DNA from: Dactylosporangium sucinum
Lineage (GTDB): Bacteria > Actinomycetota > Actinomycetes > Mycobacteriales > Micromonosporaceae
NCBI RefSeq assembly: GCF_014647515.1
Contig: NZ_BMPI01000052.1
Coordinates: 18,331 to 80,740 of the forward strand
Length of the DNA stretch: 62,410 nt
Reading direction: 5' to 3'
Position 1 is the stretch's first letter, and every line of letters starts with the position of its first letter. A program made the position numbers and the translations under genes. The notes below the pieces were generated by a model. That model was not told where the DNA came from and did no database searches. It saw only the letters and a list, made by a program, of their open reading frames with translations. This document shows, piece after piece, positions 34,473 through 44,241 of the stretch.

Positions 34473-35108
34473 TCAGGGCGTCGCGTAGACCTTTCCCACG
34501 AACTCGGCGAGCCGGTGATCATCGAGGTTGCGGGCCAGGTCAGACTCGCTGATCATGCCGACCAGGCGGTGGTTCTCGATGACCGGTAGCCGCTTGACCT
34601 GGTGATCCTCCATCTGATGCAGCACCTCGTTGACGCCGGCGTCGGCGTCGACCCAGACCAGCTCACCCAGGCTCAGGTCCCGCACCTTGACCTGGCCGGG
34701 CTCCTGGCCCTCGGCGATGCACCGAACGACGATGTCGCGGTCGGTGATGATGCCGTGCAGCCGGTCGTCCACGCCGCAGATGGGCAGGGAACCGACGCCG
34801 AGATCGCGCATCTTCCGCGCGGCCGACGCGACGGTCTCGTCCTGGTCGACGCACTCGGCTCCCGGGTGCATGATGTCTCTCGCCTGCCACTCCTGCTTCT
34901 CGCGAAGCGACTGCTCAAAGTCGTCCACGGCGCGGAGCTTGCTGGAGACGGCCTCGGGTGTCGCGTGGCCGGCGTGTTCGGCGTAGCTGGTCCTGCCGAG
35001 TTCGTACAGCAGCTTTTCGCGCTGCCGCTGGGCTCGCGTCTCATCCATCCGCGCCCGGCCCGTCGCCAGGCCACGCTTGGCGGACTCCTTCATCCTCTCG
35101 AAGGCCAT
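34473..35108 (-). CDS. CBS-domain protein with helical N-terminal extension
   Basis: The protein has 211 residues. Residues 1-75 are charged and helical. Residues about 77-205 form a CBS pair: CVDQDETVASAARKMRDLGVGSLPICGVDDRLHGIITDRDIV and the second repeat VWVDADAGVNEVLHQMEDHQVKRLPVIENHRLVGMISESDLA. Such Bateman modules bind adenosine nucleotides and are common in hypoxia/dormancy regulons. GGAGAGGAGG upstream of ATG 35108 supports the start. The PEBP remnant follows on the same strand after 51 bases. Confidence 0.92.
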   Translation of the reverse strand: MAFERMKESAKRGLATGRARMDETRAQRQREKLLYELGRTSYAEHAGHATPEAVSSKLRAVDDFEQSLREKQEWQARDIMHPGAECVDQDETVASAARKMRDLGVGSLPICGVDDRLHGIITDRDIVVRCIAEGQEPGQVKVRDLSLGELVWVDADAGVNEVLHQMEDHQVKRLPVIENHRLVGMISESDLARNLDDHRLAEFVGKVYATP

Positions 35109-35502
35109 GGTGCCCTCCTCTCCGGCTGTACCTCAACGCGAGAGAGCTAACAACGGCGGTACCCAGTCGCAACGCTACGTCGCCGGGCGCGCGGCCGGAC
35201 GATGCGCTCAGGGATGAGGAAATGGTGATTCCGCCCGACCGAGCCTTCGCGCCCCTCGGAAATTTGTGCGTGTGTGTTGGCAACCGGGCGGGCGGCGAAT
35301 CGACGTGGCGCAGCGGGCATGTTGCCTTTGCGACCGTTAAGTGCCGGCTTGTCGGAGTTCTCGTCCTGATTCGGCGTCAATCTCATGCCGCGCACCGGGT
35401 CGGCGATGTACCCCATCCACTGTGGACACTAAGCTACGGCCGAGTTGGTCTTGACGAAGCCTGTCACCATGGGCCCAGCGAGTGGGGGGATGAAGCAGTC
35501 CG
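35109..35502. other. Intergenic region, divergent promoters
   Basis: These 394 bases separate the CBS gene (minus) from the YqiJ/flotillin/ATPase operon (plus) and must contain both promoters. No gene is seen. TCCACTGTGGA at 35418-35428 is an 11-bp interrupted palindrome about 75 bases before the operon start, and its surroundings match a sequence upstream of the Nudix gene. Confidence 0.5.
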
Positions 35503-36099
35503 ATGGGTGAATTTCTCAATGCGAACCTCGAATTCCCCACCGTCCTGTTCACGTTCCTGCTCGTCCTCGTCATCGCATACTGGCTGATCGTCCTGCTCGG
35601 CAGCGCCGACACCGAGGCGCTCGACGGTGGCGCGGCCGACGGCTTCGGTGGCTTCCTGGGCAGCGTCGGCCTGGGCGGCGTGCCGGCCACGGTAGGACTG
35701 TCGGTGCTCGTGCTGGTCGCCTGGTTCGTCAGCCTGGCCGGCGCGACCGTCACCGAGGGCGCGCTGCTGCGCGTGGCCGTGCTGGTGGTCGCGCTCGTCG
35801 TCGCGTGGCTGGTGACCCGGGTGCTCGTGGTACCGCTGCGGAGGCTCTTCCCGGCGACGAGCGGCGACTCCCGCACCGCGTTCGTGGGGCGCACCTGCGT
35901 GATCCGCACCGGCACCGTCACCGAGACGTTCGGCCAGGCCGAGGTCACCGCCGCCGACGGCTCCAGCGCGATCGTGCAGGTTCGCCAGACCGGCACCGAC
36001 ACCTTCACCGCGGGCAGCACGGCGGTGATCTACGAATACGACCAGCACGGCGAGTTCTTCTGGATCGTTCCCACCCCCGGACAGAGGGAGCTCTCATGA
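35503..36099 (+). CDS. YqiJ-like membrane protein with OB-fold domain
   Basis: The protein has 198 residues. Hydrophobic segments at about 12-33, 62-80 and 86-110 are followed by a soluble beta-rich domain (about 124-190; GRTCVIRTGTVTETFGQAEVTAADGSSAIVQVR) that fits the OB-fold of YqiJ/NfeD proteins. NfeD-type OB proteins are standard partners of SPFH/flotillin proteins in membrane microdomains. Its stop overlaps the next gene as ATGA. It is the first gene of the three-gene operon and is presumably the membrane anchor for the flotillin. Confidence 0.85.
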   Translation: MGEFLNANLEFPTVLFTFLLVLVIAYWLIVLLGSADTEALDGGAADGFGGFLGSVGLGGVPATVGLSVLVLVAWFVSLAGATVTEGALLRVAVLVVALVVAWLVTRVLVVPLRRLFPATSGDSRTAFVGRTCVIRTGTVTETFGQAEVTAADGSSAIVQVRQTGTDTFTAGSTAVIYEYDQHGEFFWIVPTPGQRELS

Positions 36100-38171
36100 C
36101 CGTCATCACCACCGGCTTCCTCGTTGTGCTCGGCGTGGCCGTGCTCATCGCGGTTGGTCTGCTGTTCGCCGTCAGCCGCCTGTTCCGCAAGATTGAACAG
36201 GGCAAGGCGCTGATCATCTCCAAGGTCCGCAAGGTCGACGTCACGTTCACCGGCGCCGTCGTCCTGCCGGTCCTGCACAAGGCCGAGGTCATGGACATCT
36301 CGGTGAAGACGATCGAGATCTCCCGGACCGGCCGGGAAGGGCTGATCTGCCGCGACAACATTCGCGCCGACATCCGGATCACGTTCTTCGTGCGGGTCAA
36401 CAAGACCGTCGAGGACGTCATCAAGGTCGCCCAGGCGATCGGCACGGTCCGGGCCAGCGACCAGGAGACCCTGCAGGAGCTGTTCAACGCGAAGTTCTCC
36501 GAGGCGCTCAAGACCGTGGGCAAGCAGCTGGACTTCGTCGACCTGTACACCAAGCGCGACGAGTTCCGCGACCAGATCGTGCGGGTGATCGGCACCGATC
36601 TCAACGGGTACAGCCTGGAGGACGCCGCGATCGACTTCCTCGAGCAGACGCCGCTGAGCCACCTCGACAACGCCAACATCCTCGACGCGCAGGGCATCCG
36701 GAAGATCACCGAGCTGACCGCGATCGAGCATGTGCGGACCAACGAGTTCCGGCGCAACGAGGAGAAGGAGATCAAGCGCCAGGACGTCGACGCCCGCGAG
36801 GCGGTCCTGGAGCTGGAGCGCCGGCAGGCCGAGGCGGAGATCAAGCAGGAGCGGGAGGTCGCCACCCTGCGGGCGCGCGAGGACGCGGAGACCGCCCGGG
36901 TGCGCGCCGAGGAGCGGCTCAAGTCGCAGACCGCCGAGATCCGCACCGACGAGCAGCTCGGCGTCCAGCACGAGAACAAGCGGCGGGAGATCGCCGTCGC
37001 CGAGAAGAACCGCGAGCGGGTCATCGCGATCGAGTCGGAGCGCATCGAGAAGGACCGCATGCTGGAGGTCATCGCCCGCCAGCGGGAGACCGAGCTCACC
37101 ACGATCGCCAAGGACAAGGAGGTCGAGGCGGAGAAGCGGGCCATCGCCGAGGTCGTCCGGGAGCGGATCGCGGTCGAGCGCACCGTCGCCGAGCAGGAGG
37201 AGCAGATCAAGCGGCTGCGCGTCGTCGAGGAGGCCGAGCGCACCCGCCAGGCCGTCGTCATTCAGGCGGAGGCGGAGGCGCAGGAGAACCTGGTCAAGGA
37301 CATCAAGGCGGCCGAGGCCGCCGAGCAGGCCGCCAAGTTCAAGGCCCGCGAGGAGCTGGTGCTCGCCGAGGCCCGGCAGCAGACCGCCGAGCTTGAGGCC
37401 CGCGCCAAGATCCGCCTGGCCGAGGGTGTACAGGCCGAGGCGGCCGCGACCGGCCTCGCCGACGTGCAGGTCCGCGAGCGCAACGCCGAGGCGATCGAGA
37501 AGGTCGGCCGGGCCGAGGCGGCCGTCGAGCGGGAGAAGGCGATCGCGAAGGCCGAGACGATCGAGAAGGCGGGCCTCGCCGAGGCCGCGGTCGAGCGGGA
37601 GAAGGGCGCCTCCCTCGCCGACGCGCTGCGCGACAAGCTCAAGGGCGAGGCCGACGGCCTCACCGAGAAGGCCGCCGCGCTCGCCGCGATGGACCAGGCG
37701 ACCCGCGAACACGAGGAGTTCCGCCTGCGCCTGGAGATGGAGAAGGAGATCCGCCTCGCCGGCATCGACGTGCACCGGCAGGTCGCCGAGCAGCAGGCGC
37801 ACGTCCTGTCCGCCGGCCTGGCGAAGGCGAACATCGACATCGTCGGCGGCGACAGCGTCTTCTTCGACAAGCTGCTCGGCTCGATCAGCCTCGGCAAGAG
37901 CGTCGACGGCTTCGTCCAGCACTCCGACGTCGTGCAGAGCGTCGGCGCCTCCTACCTCAACGGCAACGGCGACCTGGCCGGCGACCTCGGGCGGCTGCTC
38001 GGCTCGATGAGCACCGCCGACGTCTCCAACCTGACGCTGTCGGCCTTCCTGGTCCAGCAGATCCAGCGTGGCGGCCCCGACCGGGACAAGATGCGTGAGC
38101 TGCTGGACGCCGCCCGCCGGCTCGGCATCGCCGACCGGCCCGTCGCGGCCCTGGCGGCGGCCGAGCAGTGA
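36096..38171 (+). CDS. Flotillin-family SPFH/band-7 protein (YqiK-like)
   Basis: The protein has 691 residues. An N-terminal membrane hairpin/anchor (5-27) is followed by the SPFH domain (about 30-215: GQGKALIISKVRK-type start, RDNIRADIRITFFVRVNKTVEDVIKVAQ). A very long charged coiled coil (about 215-560) has the EA-repeat character of flotillins (IEKAGLAEAAVEREKG and similar). The C-terminus (about 580-690) is the flotillin oligomerisation region. It should assemble rings or patches in the inner membrane. ATG 36096 overlaps the YqiJ stop, and its own stop overlaps the ATPase start (GTGA), so the three products are made together. Confidence 0.93.
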   Translation: MTVITTGFLVVLGVAVLIAVGLLFAVSRLFRKIEQGKALIISKVRKVDVTFTGAVVLPVLHKAEVMDISVKTIEISRTGREGLICRDNIRADIRITFFVRVNKTVEDVIKVAQAIGTVRASDQETLQELFNAKFSEALKTVGKQLDFVDLYTKRDEFRDQIVRVIGTDLNGYSLEDAAIDFLEQTPLSHLDNANILDAQGIRKITELTAIEHVRTNEFRRNEEKEIKRQDVDAREAVLELERRQAEAEIKQEREVATLRAREDAETARVRAEERLKSQTAEIRTDEQLGVQHENKRREIAVAEKNRERVIAIESERIEKDRMLEVIARQRETELTTIAKDKEVEAEKRAIAEVVRERIAVERTVAEQEEQIKRLRVVEEAERTRQAVVIQAEAEAQENLVKDIKAAEAAEQAAKFKAREELVLAEARQQTAELEARAKIRLAEGVQAEAAATGLADVQVRERNAEAIEKVGRAEAAVEREKAIAKAETIEKAGLAEAAVEREKGASLADALRDKLKGEADGLTEKAAALAAMDQATREHEEFRLRLEMEKEIRLAGIDVHRQVAEQQAHVLSAGLAKANIDIVGGDSVFFDKLLGSISLGKSVDGFVQHSDVVQSVGASYLNGNGDLAGDLGRLLGSMSTADVSNLTLSAFLVQQIQRGGPDRDKMRELLDAARRLGIADRPVAALAAAEQ

Positions 38172-41100
38172 CCGTCGAGAGGATGGCACCCGCCGCGGCG
38201 AGCCTGGACGCCGGCACCTACGAGGTGCTGCGCGATCGGCTCGCCGCGCAGGCGGCCGAGCTGACCGGCCGGGCCGAGGCCCTCAACACGCGGCGGACCG
38301 AGGTGTTCGGCGGCGCCGAGCTGCGGCTGCTCGGCACCGAGCGGATCCGCACGGAGCACAACTGCGTCCCGCGCGACATCGTGTCCGTCGGCGGGCTGAT
38401 GCTGTTCGGCTACAACGTCTTCATCGGCCTCAAGCCGGAGACGACCGTCGACGACGTGTTCTCGCTGCACCGGTTCGGCCGCGACGGCGACGCGTTCCGG
38501 TTCGACGCGCCGTCGCCGGACGACCTGCCCGGCCTGCTGCGCGACCCGCAGTTGCTGCGCGACTTCGGCGAGGTGTACAAGTACTATCGCGACACCCGGC
38601 TGCTGCAGCTGCGGCGGCTCGACGGGAAGCTCCTCGCCGTCTTCCAGACCGGTCCCCGCACCGACGACATCAAGGTGCTGCGCTGGAGCGTCGGCGCCAG
38701 CGGCGATGTGTCCTATGTGGACAACCGCGGTGAACGCGACCACGTGTTCCCGCCGTCACACGACTTCGAGTGGATCCCCGTCGGCCGGGAGCACCACGTC
38801 CTCGGCCGGCACCCGCACATCTCCATCGAGGACGTGGTGTTCGTCGAGACCGTCGGCGGTGACCTCACCGTCAAGGTGGAGAACAACACCGAGACGGGCG
38901 AGGGTGTGTACCGCGAGCCGGTCGACGAGCCGCTGCAGAGCCTCGCCGACGCCGACGTCAGCTACGCCAGGATCGGTCCGCTCGTCCTGCTGCGCATCCG
39001 CCCGTACAAGGAAACCGTCTTCCGGTTCTTGGTTTTCAACACCCGCACCCGGGGGGTCGTCCGGCTCGACGGGATCGGCCAGGGCTGCCAGCGCCTGCCG
39101 GAGGACCAGGGCCTGATCTTCCCGGGCGGGTACTACCTGGCCACCGGCGTCGCGCGGACGTTCGACACCGACGTGGCCGACCTCGAGTACGAGCGCGTCA
39201 TCCGGTCGACCAACGGCGAGGACGTGCTCTACGTCTTCCACGCCCGCGCCGACGGGCGATCGCTGCTGCTGCCCTACAACGTCATCCGCAAGGAGGTCGC
39301 GAACCCGCTCGTCTGCCACGGCTACTCCCTGTTCGACGACGGGACGCTGGTCGTCTTCCGGGCCATGTCCGAGGAGCCGACCCGGGTCCACACCATGCAG
39401 GTGTGGCAGACGCCGTACCTGTCGGACACGTACGCCGCGGCCCAGCCGGTCGGCACCGGGCCGCTGGACCGGGTCGGCAACGCCGATCTCGTCCGCGGCA
39501 TCTCCGACTGCCTGTCGGTGGCCCGCATGGTCGCCGAGATGGGCCCGTCGGCGGCGGTCTTCGAGGCGATCATCGCCGCGTGCGTCCGTACGTTCGACCA
39601 CTATCACTGGCTCGGCGAGCCGGAGCTCGGCGACCTGCGCAGCCCGCTCGCCGAGCTGCGCAACACCGCCGAGCAGGTGCTGGCCGAGTTCGAGCGGGTG
39701 CAGGCGCTCACCGAGCAGGCGGCCACCGCCCTCGGCGAGGCGGCCGAGCGGATCGAGTCGCTCATCCGCCGCTCCCAGGGCGAGGCGCCGGTGGACACCG
39801 ACGCCTGGGTGCGCCGCCTGACCGACCTCCGCCACGCGCAGGGCTCCCTCGTGCCGCTGCGCGAGCTGCGCTACGCCGACACCGACCGGATCGACGCCCT
39901 GCAGACGCGGCTCGACGAGGAGCTCGTCGCGGCCGCCAAGCGGGCGGTGACGTTCCTGCAGCGCGACGACGCCTTCGCCGGCTACCACGCCGACGTGGAG
40001 CGCCTGGTCGCCGACGCCGAGGCGGTCCGCACCGTGGCCGAGGCCGCGCCGGTCGGCGAGCGGCTGACCGCCCAGGCCGAGGGGCTGCGGATCGTCACGG
40101 AGGTGGTCGGGTCGCTCGAGATCGCCGACGCCACCGTCCGGGTCGGCATCCTCGACCGGATCAGCGAGGTCCTCGGCGGCGTCAACCGCGCCCGGGCCGT
40201 CCTCGACGCCCGCCGCCGCGAGCTGCTCGCCGTCGAGGGCCGGGCCGAGTTCGCCGCCGAGTTCGCCCTGCTGGGCCAGGCGGTCGTCGGCGCGCTCGCG
40301 GTCGCCGACACGCCCGAGCGATGTGACGAGCAGCTGGGGCGACTGATGCTCCAGCTGGAGAACCTCGAGTCCCGCTTCGGCGAGTTCGACGACTTCCTCG
40401 CCCAGCTCGGCGACAAGCGCACCGACGTCTACGAGGCGTTCTCCTCGCGCAAGCAGGCGCTGCTCGACGAGCGCTCCCGCCGCGCCGATCGGCTGGTCGA
40501 GTCCGCGGCGCGGATCCTCGGCAGCATCGAGCGCCGGGTCGCGGCGATGACCGCACCCGACGACGTCAACACGTACTTCGCGGCCGACCCGATGGTCGCG
40601 AAGCTGCGGGGCGTCGCCGCCGAGCTGCGCGCGCTCGGCGACCAGGTCCGCGCCGACGAGCTGGAGGGCCGGGTCAAGACGGCCCGGCTCGAGGCCGGCC
40701 GGATGCTGCGCGACCGGCTCGACCTGTTCGGCGGCTCGGCCGACGTCATCCGCCTCGGCCGGCACCAGTTCGCCGTCAACACCCAGGCGATCGACCTCAC
40801 GCTCGTCCCGCACGGCGACGAGCTCGCGTTCACCGTGACGGCCACCGACTACCGCGCGCCGGTCGACGACCCGGTGATCGCCGCCGCCCGCCCCTTCTGG
40901 GGACAGCTGCTCGTGTCCGAGGCGCCCGAGGTGTACCGCGCGGAGCACCTGGCCTGCGTGGTGCTCGACGCCGCGTCGACGGGAGCGTCCATCACGGACG
41001 AGCTCCACCAGGCCGCCCTCACTGATGGCGGCCTGCGCGACCTTGTGCGCCGCGTCGCCGAAAGCCGCTACGCCGAAGGGTACGAGCGGGGCGTCCACGA

Positions 41101-43060
41101 CCACGACGCGGCGCTCATTCTCGACGCGCTGCTGCGGCTGCACGCCGGCGCCGGGCTCCTGCGCTACCCGGCGGCGGACCGGGCGGCGGCGCAACTGTTC
41201 TGGACGTTCGGCGCCGACGACGAGGCCAAGGCGGCCTGGACCCGGCGGGCACGGTCGCTAGCCCGGGCCCGGACCGCGTTCGGCCGCTCGGACGCGGTGG
41301 GGCAGCTGTGCGCCGAGCTGCAGGCGGCGGTGGCCGCGTTCCAGCCGGCGGCCGGGTCCGGGATCGCCGGGGAGTACCTGTTCGAGGAGCTGAGCGGCGC
41401 GCCGTTCGGGTTCGTCACCAGCGCCGGCGTGCGGACGTTCCTCGACCGGTTCTGGCGTACGAGTTCGACCCGCGAGCTCAACGAGGATCTGCGCGCCCTC
41501 GACGGTGATCTCGCCGCGCGCCGCCAGCTCGCCCTCGCGTGGCTCACCTCGTTCGCCGGTACCGTCGAGGGCATCGGTAACGGCGACCTGGATGAGGCGG
41601 CCGCGATCGTGCTCTGCGGGGCCGGCCTGCCGCGCCACGAGTCCTCCGCCGCCCTCACCGCGACCGTCGAGGGCCTGCTCGGCACCCATCCGCGGATCGC
41701 CGGCCGCCGGATGGAGCTGCGCCTCGACGAGGTGCTCGAGCGCACCCGCCGGTTCCGCCTCGAACGGGTCCCGGCCTTCCGCGCGTACCAGCGGCACCGC
41801 AACGAGCTGGCCGCCCGCGAACGGCAGCGGCTGCGGCTCGACGAGTACAAGCCGAAGGTGATGAGCGCGTTCGTGCGCAACCGGCTGCTCGACGAGGTGT
41901 ACCTGCCGCTCATCGGCGACAACCTGGCCCGGCAGCTGGGCGCGGTGGGCGACGCGATGGGCTTGTTGCTGCTCATCTCGCCGCCGGGCTACGGCAAGAC
42001 GACGCTGATGGAGTACGTCGCCAGCCGCCTGGGCCTGGTGTTTGTCAAGGTGAACGGACCGGCGCTCGGACACCTGGTGACGTCGGTCGACCCGGCGGAG
42101 GCACCGAACGCGACCGCCCGCCAGGAGGTCGAGAAAATCAACTTCGCGCTCGAGATGGGCAACAACGTCCTGCTGTACCTGGACGACATCCAGCACACCT
42201 CGCCGGAGCTGCTGCAGAAGTTCATCTCCCTGTGCGACGCTCAGCGCCGCATGGAGGGCGTCTGGAACGGCCGGACCCGCACCTACGACCTGCGCGGCAA
42301 GCGGTTCGCCGTATGCATGGCCGGCAACCCGTACACCGAGTCCGGCCAGCGCTTCCGAATCCCGGACATGCTGGCGAACCGCGCCGACGTGTGGAACCTC
42401 GGCGACGTCCTGACCGGCAAGGAGGAGCTGTTCGCGCTCAGCTACATCGAGAACGCGCTGACCTCCAACCCCGTCCTCGCCCCGCTGTCCACCCGCGACC
42501 GCGGCGACGTTGAGCTGCTGGTCCGCCTGGCCCGGGGCGACGACACCGTACGACCGGACCAGCTCGCCCATCCGTACTCCGCGGTCGAGGTCGACCAGAT
42601 GCTGGCGGTGCTCCGCAAGCTCCTGCGGGTGCAGGAGGTGGTCCTGGCGAACAACCGCGCGTACATCGCGTCCGCGGCCCAGTCCGACGCCTCCCGCACC
42701 GAGCCGCCGTTCCTGCTGCAGGGCTCGTACCGCAACATGAACAAGCTCGCCGGCCGGGTCGTGCCGGTCATGAACGACGCCGAACTGGAGGCCGCGATCG
42801 ACGACCACTACGTCGGCGAGGCGCAGACCCTCACCTCGGGCGCCGAGGCGAACCTGCTCAAGCTGGCCTCACTGCGCGGCCGGATGACGCCGTCACAGGA
42901 GGCGCGGTGGGCGGAGGTCAAGGCCGCATACCTGCGGGCGCGGGCGCTCGGCGGGGCCGAGGACGACCCGATGAGCCGGGCCGTCGGCGCGGTCGGGCTG
43001 CTCGCGGACCGGGTGGAGGCGGCCATCGACCGCGCGGCTCAGACGGCCCATTCAGGGTAG
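38168..43060 (+). CDS. Giant AAA+ ATPase with N-terminal DUF3686-type region
   Basis: The protein has 1,630 residues and starts at GTG 38168. The N-terminal half matches the DUF3686 region annotated in databases as 'ATPase involved in DNA repair' (RIRTEHNCVPRDIVSVGGLMLFGYNVFIGLK at about 58-88; VFPPSHDFEWIPVGREHHVLGRHPHISIEDVVFVETVGGDLTVKVEN). Residues about 460-860 are helical and coiled. The AAA+ module near the C-terminus has Walker A PPGYGKTT (about 1272-1279), Walker B LLYLDDIQ with Asp1339-Asp1340, and sensor region CMAGNPYTESGQRFRIPDML. It is MoxR-like in layout. Coupling to a flotillin suggests a membrane-docked remodelling machine. The DNA-repair label is historical and not supported by any visible nuclease or DNA-binding domain. 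Confidence 0.9.
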   Translation: MTVERMAPAAASLDAGTYEVLRDRLAAQAAELTGRAEALNTRRTEVFGGAELRLLGTERIRTEHNCVPRDIVSVGGLMLFGYNVFIGLKPETTVDDVFSLHRFGRDGDAFRFDAPSPDDLPGLLRDPQLLRDFGEVYKYYRDTRLLQLRRLDGKLLAVFQTGPRTDDIKVLRWSVGASGDVSYVDNRGERDHVFPPSHDFEWIPVGREHHVLGRHPHISIEDVVFVETVGGDLTVKVENNTETGEGVYREPVDEPLQSLADADVSYARIGPLVLLRIRPYKETVFRFLVFNTRTRGVVRLDGIGQGCQRLPEDQGLIFPGGYYLATGVARTFDTDVADLEYERVIRSTNGEDVLYVFHARADGRSLLLPYNVIRKEVANPLVCHGYSLFDDGTLVVFRAMSEEPTRVHTMQVWQTPYLSDTYAAAQPVGTGPLDRVGNADLVRGISDCLSVARMVAEMGPSAAVFEAIIAACVRTFDHYHWLGEPELGDLRSPLAELRNTAEQVLAEFERVQALTEQAATALGEAAERIESLIRRSQGEAPVDTDAWVRRLTDLRHAQGSLVPLRELRYADTDRIDALQTRLDEELVAAAKRAVTFLQRDDAFAGYHADVERLVADAEAVRTVAEAAPVGERLTAQAEGLRIVTEVVGSLEIADATVRVGILDRISEVLGGVNRARAVLDARRRELLAVEGRAEFAAEFALLGQAVVGALAVADTPERCDEQLGRLMLQLENLESRFGEFDDFLAQLGDKRTDVYEAFSSRKQALLDERSRRADRLVESAARILGSIERRVAAMTAPDDVNTYFAADPMVAKLRGVAAELRALGDQVRADELEGRVKTARLEAGRMLRDRLDLFGGSADVIRLGRHQFAVNTQAIDLTLVPHGDELAFTVTATDYRAPVDDPVIAAARPFWGQLLVSEAPEVYRAEHLACVVLDAASTGASITDELHQAALTDGGLRDLVRRVAESRYAEGYERGVHDHDAALILDALLRLHAGAGLLRYPAADRAAAQLFWTFGADDEAKAAWTRRARSLARARTAFGRSDAVGQLCAELQAAVAAFQPAAGSGIAGEYLFEELSGAPFGFVTSAGVRTFLDRFWRTSSTRELNEDLRALDGDLAARRQLALAWLTSFAGTVEGIGNGDLDEAAAIVLCGAGLPRHESSAALTATVEGLLGTHPRIAGRRMELRLDEVLERTRRFRLERVPAFRAYQRHRNELAARERQRLRLDEYKPKVMSAFVRNRLLDEVYLPLIGDNLARQLGAVGDAMGLLLLISPPGYGKTTLMEYVASRLGLVFVKVNGPALGHLVTSVDPAEAPNATARQEVEKINFALEMGNNVLLYLDDIQHTSPELLQKFISLCDAQRRMEGVWNGRTRTYDLRGKRFAVCMAGNPYTESGQRFRIPDMLANRADVWNLGDVLTGKEELFALSYIENALTSNPVLAPLSTRDRGDVELLVRLARGDDTVRPDQLAHPYSAVEVDQMLAVLRKLLRVQEVVLANNRAYIASAAQSDASRTEPPFLLQGSYRNMNKLAGRVVPVMNDAELEAAIDDHYVGEAQTLTSGAEANLLKLASLRGRMTPSQEARWAEVKAAYLRARALGGAEDDPMSRAVGAVGLLADRVEAAIDRAAQTAHSG

Positions 43061-43560
43061 TCGGGATGGTCCGACCAGACTGACGCGTCATTGCGAAGCT
43101 CCCGGCACGGAGCGGGCTCGGCACAGGTCCGGCACCAGTTCGGCGGGCGCGGCTCGTCGTCCTGCACCAGCACCTCGATCGTCTTGCCGTCCTCGCGCCG
43201 GTACACCTCGTGGTGCTGGCCGTACTCGACCCGGCCGCTGGCATAGTCCGGCTTGTGCCGCTCGAGCCGCCGCCGCTTGGCCGCCACCTCCCGAACCACC
43301 CGCGCCGGATCATGCCGGGTGATGTGGACGTGCTGCTCGCGACTGCCCGGCACGACCGCGACCAACTCGCCCGCGTCGGCCGCCTGCGACGGGCCCACGA
43401 GGATTCCGCCGTCGAACGCTCGGATCTCCCGCCAGCCGCCGGGCTGGTCCGGTTTGACGCGCCACACCTGCGGCGCGTAGGCGCCGGCCGAGATGATGCT
43501 GGCGAGCGACTCGTCCTCGGCAAGCCGCGCCTCGATGAACTCCACCAGGTCGTTGGTCAT
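43039..43560 (-). CDS. DUF6221-family small actinobacterial protein
   Basis: The protein has 173 residues from ATG 43560 (MTNDLVEFIEARLAEDE). The pattern matches DUF6221 proteins: acidic N-terminus, a central HITRHDPARVVREVAAKRRRLERH, and a C-terminal CRTCAEPAPCRELRNDASVWSDHPDY with Cys residues that may bind zinc. Function is unknown; such genes are scattered near mobile and accessory DNA in actinomycetes. Its 3' end overlaps the convergent ATPase gene by 22 bases. Confidence 0.85.
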   Translation of the reverse strand: MTNDLVEFIEARLAEDESLASIISAGAYAPQVWRVKPDQPGGWREIRAFDGGILVGPSQAADAGELVAVVPGSREQHVHITRHDPARVVREVAAKRRRLERHKPDYASGRVEYGQHHEVYRREDGKTIEVLVQDDEPRPPNWCRTCAEPAPCRELRNDASVWSDHPDYPEWAV

Positions 43561-43713
43561 GCCTTCGATTCTCCCCAGGCAGCACCGTCCGCGATGGTGG
43601 ACCGAATTCGGTCTCACCCAATGCGCTCACCCAGGCGGCTTCCGCGTCGCGAGCCAGTCGAGACGCGACAGACGTCGCGGTGCCTGCGGAGGCCGCACCG
43701 ACGAAAGGAGTAG

Positions 43714-44241
43714 GTGTTGAACGTGCGTCACGTGTCTGCAGCGCTGCTCGCCGTGGCTGCACTGATGGTGTCGGCGTCGGCGTGCGACAGTAAAGGCCCG
43801 GCCAGCCCGACTGCAGTATCCGGACCGGCCGAGTGCCCATCGACGTTTGCGTTCAACGAGTCGCCTGGCCTGTCCTCTACCAAGGGTGGTGAGCTGGTAC
43901 CGGCTGGCGCCGAGACCGCGTTGCTATGCGTCTATCCATTCAACACCGGCGACAACGCCGGTGTGTTTCGCCTCGGACGGACCCTGCCAGCCACAGAGAG
44001 CCCGGACAGGGTGACGGGATACCTCAACGGGCTGGCCGAGTTCGATCCGCAAATCAAAGTCAGCTGCACGATGATGGGCACGGACCAGTACCAGATCGCC
44101 CTCGGTTACCCTGGTGGGACTCACATGATCGTCCGAGTCGATCGCAACTGCGGCAAGGTCTCCGCCAAGGGAGCGACACGCCGGCTTGAGCATGTCGATA
44201 CGCTCCTGGCCCTATGGCCGCGGCCGGAGGCAACAGGCTGA
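43714..44241 (+). CDS. Probable secreted lipoprotein of unknown function
   Basis: The protein has 175 residues from GTG 43714, with AAAGGAG just upstream. The N-terminal hydrophobic segment ends in LMVSASAC, giving a lipidation-like cysteine at residue 24, although the lipobox is weak. The remainder contains four further cysteines (GPAECPS, LLCVYP, VSCTMM, DRNCGK), probably in two disulfides. This is a common actinomycete cell-surface architecture without assigned function. It marks the left edge of the accessory region. Confidence 0.7.
   Translation: MLNVRHVSAALLAVAALMVSASACDSKGPASPTAVSGPAECPSTFAFNESPGLSSTKGGELVPAGAETALLCVYPFNTGDNAGVFRLGRTLPATESPDRVTGYLNGLAEFDPQIKVSCTMMGTDQYQIALGYPGGTHMIVRVDRNCGKVSAKGATRRLEHVDTLLALWPRPEATG

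Noticed and set aside
36030..38189. A 719-codon minus-strand frame opposite the flotillin gene
   Set aside because: It mirrors the coiled-coil coding bias (Leu/Asp-rich) and has no start signal or family match.
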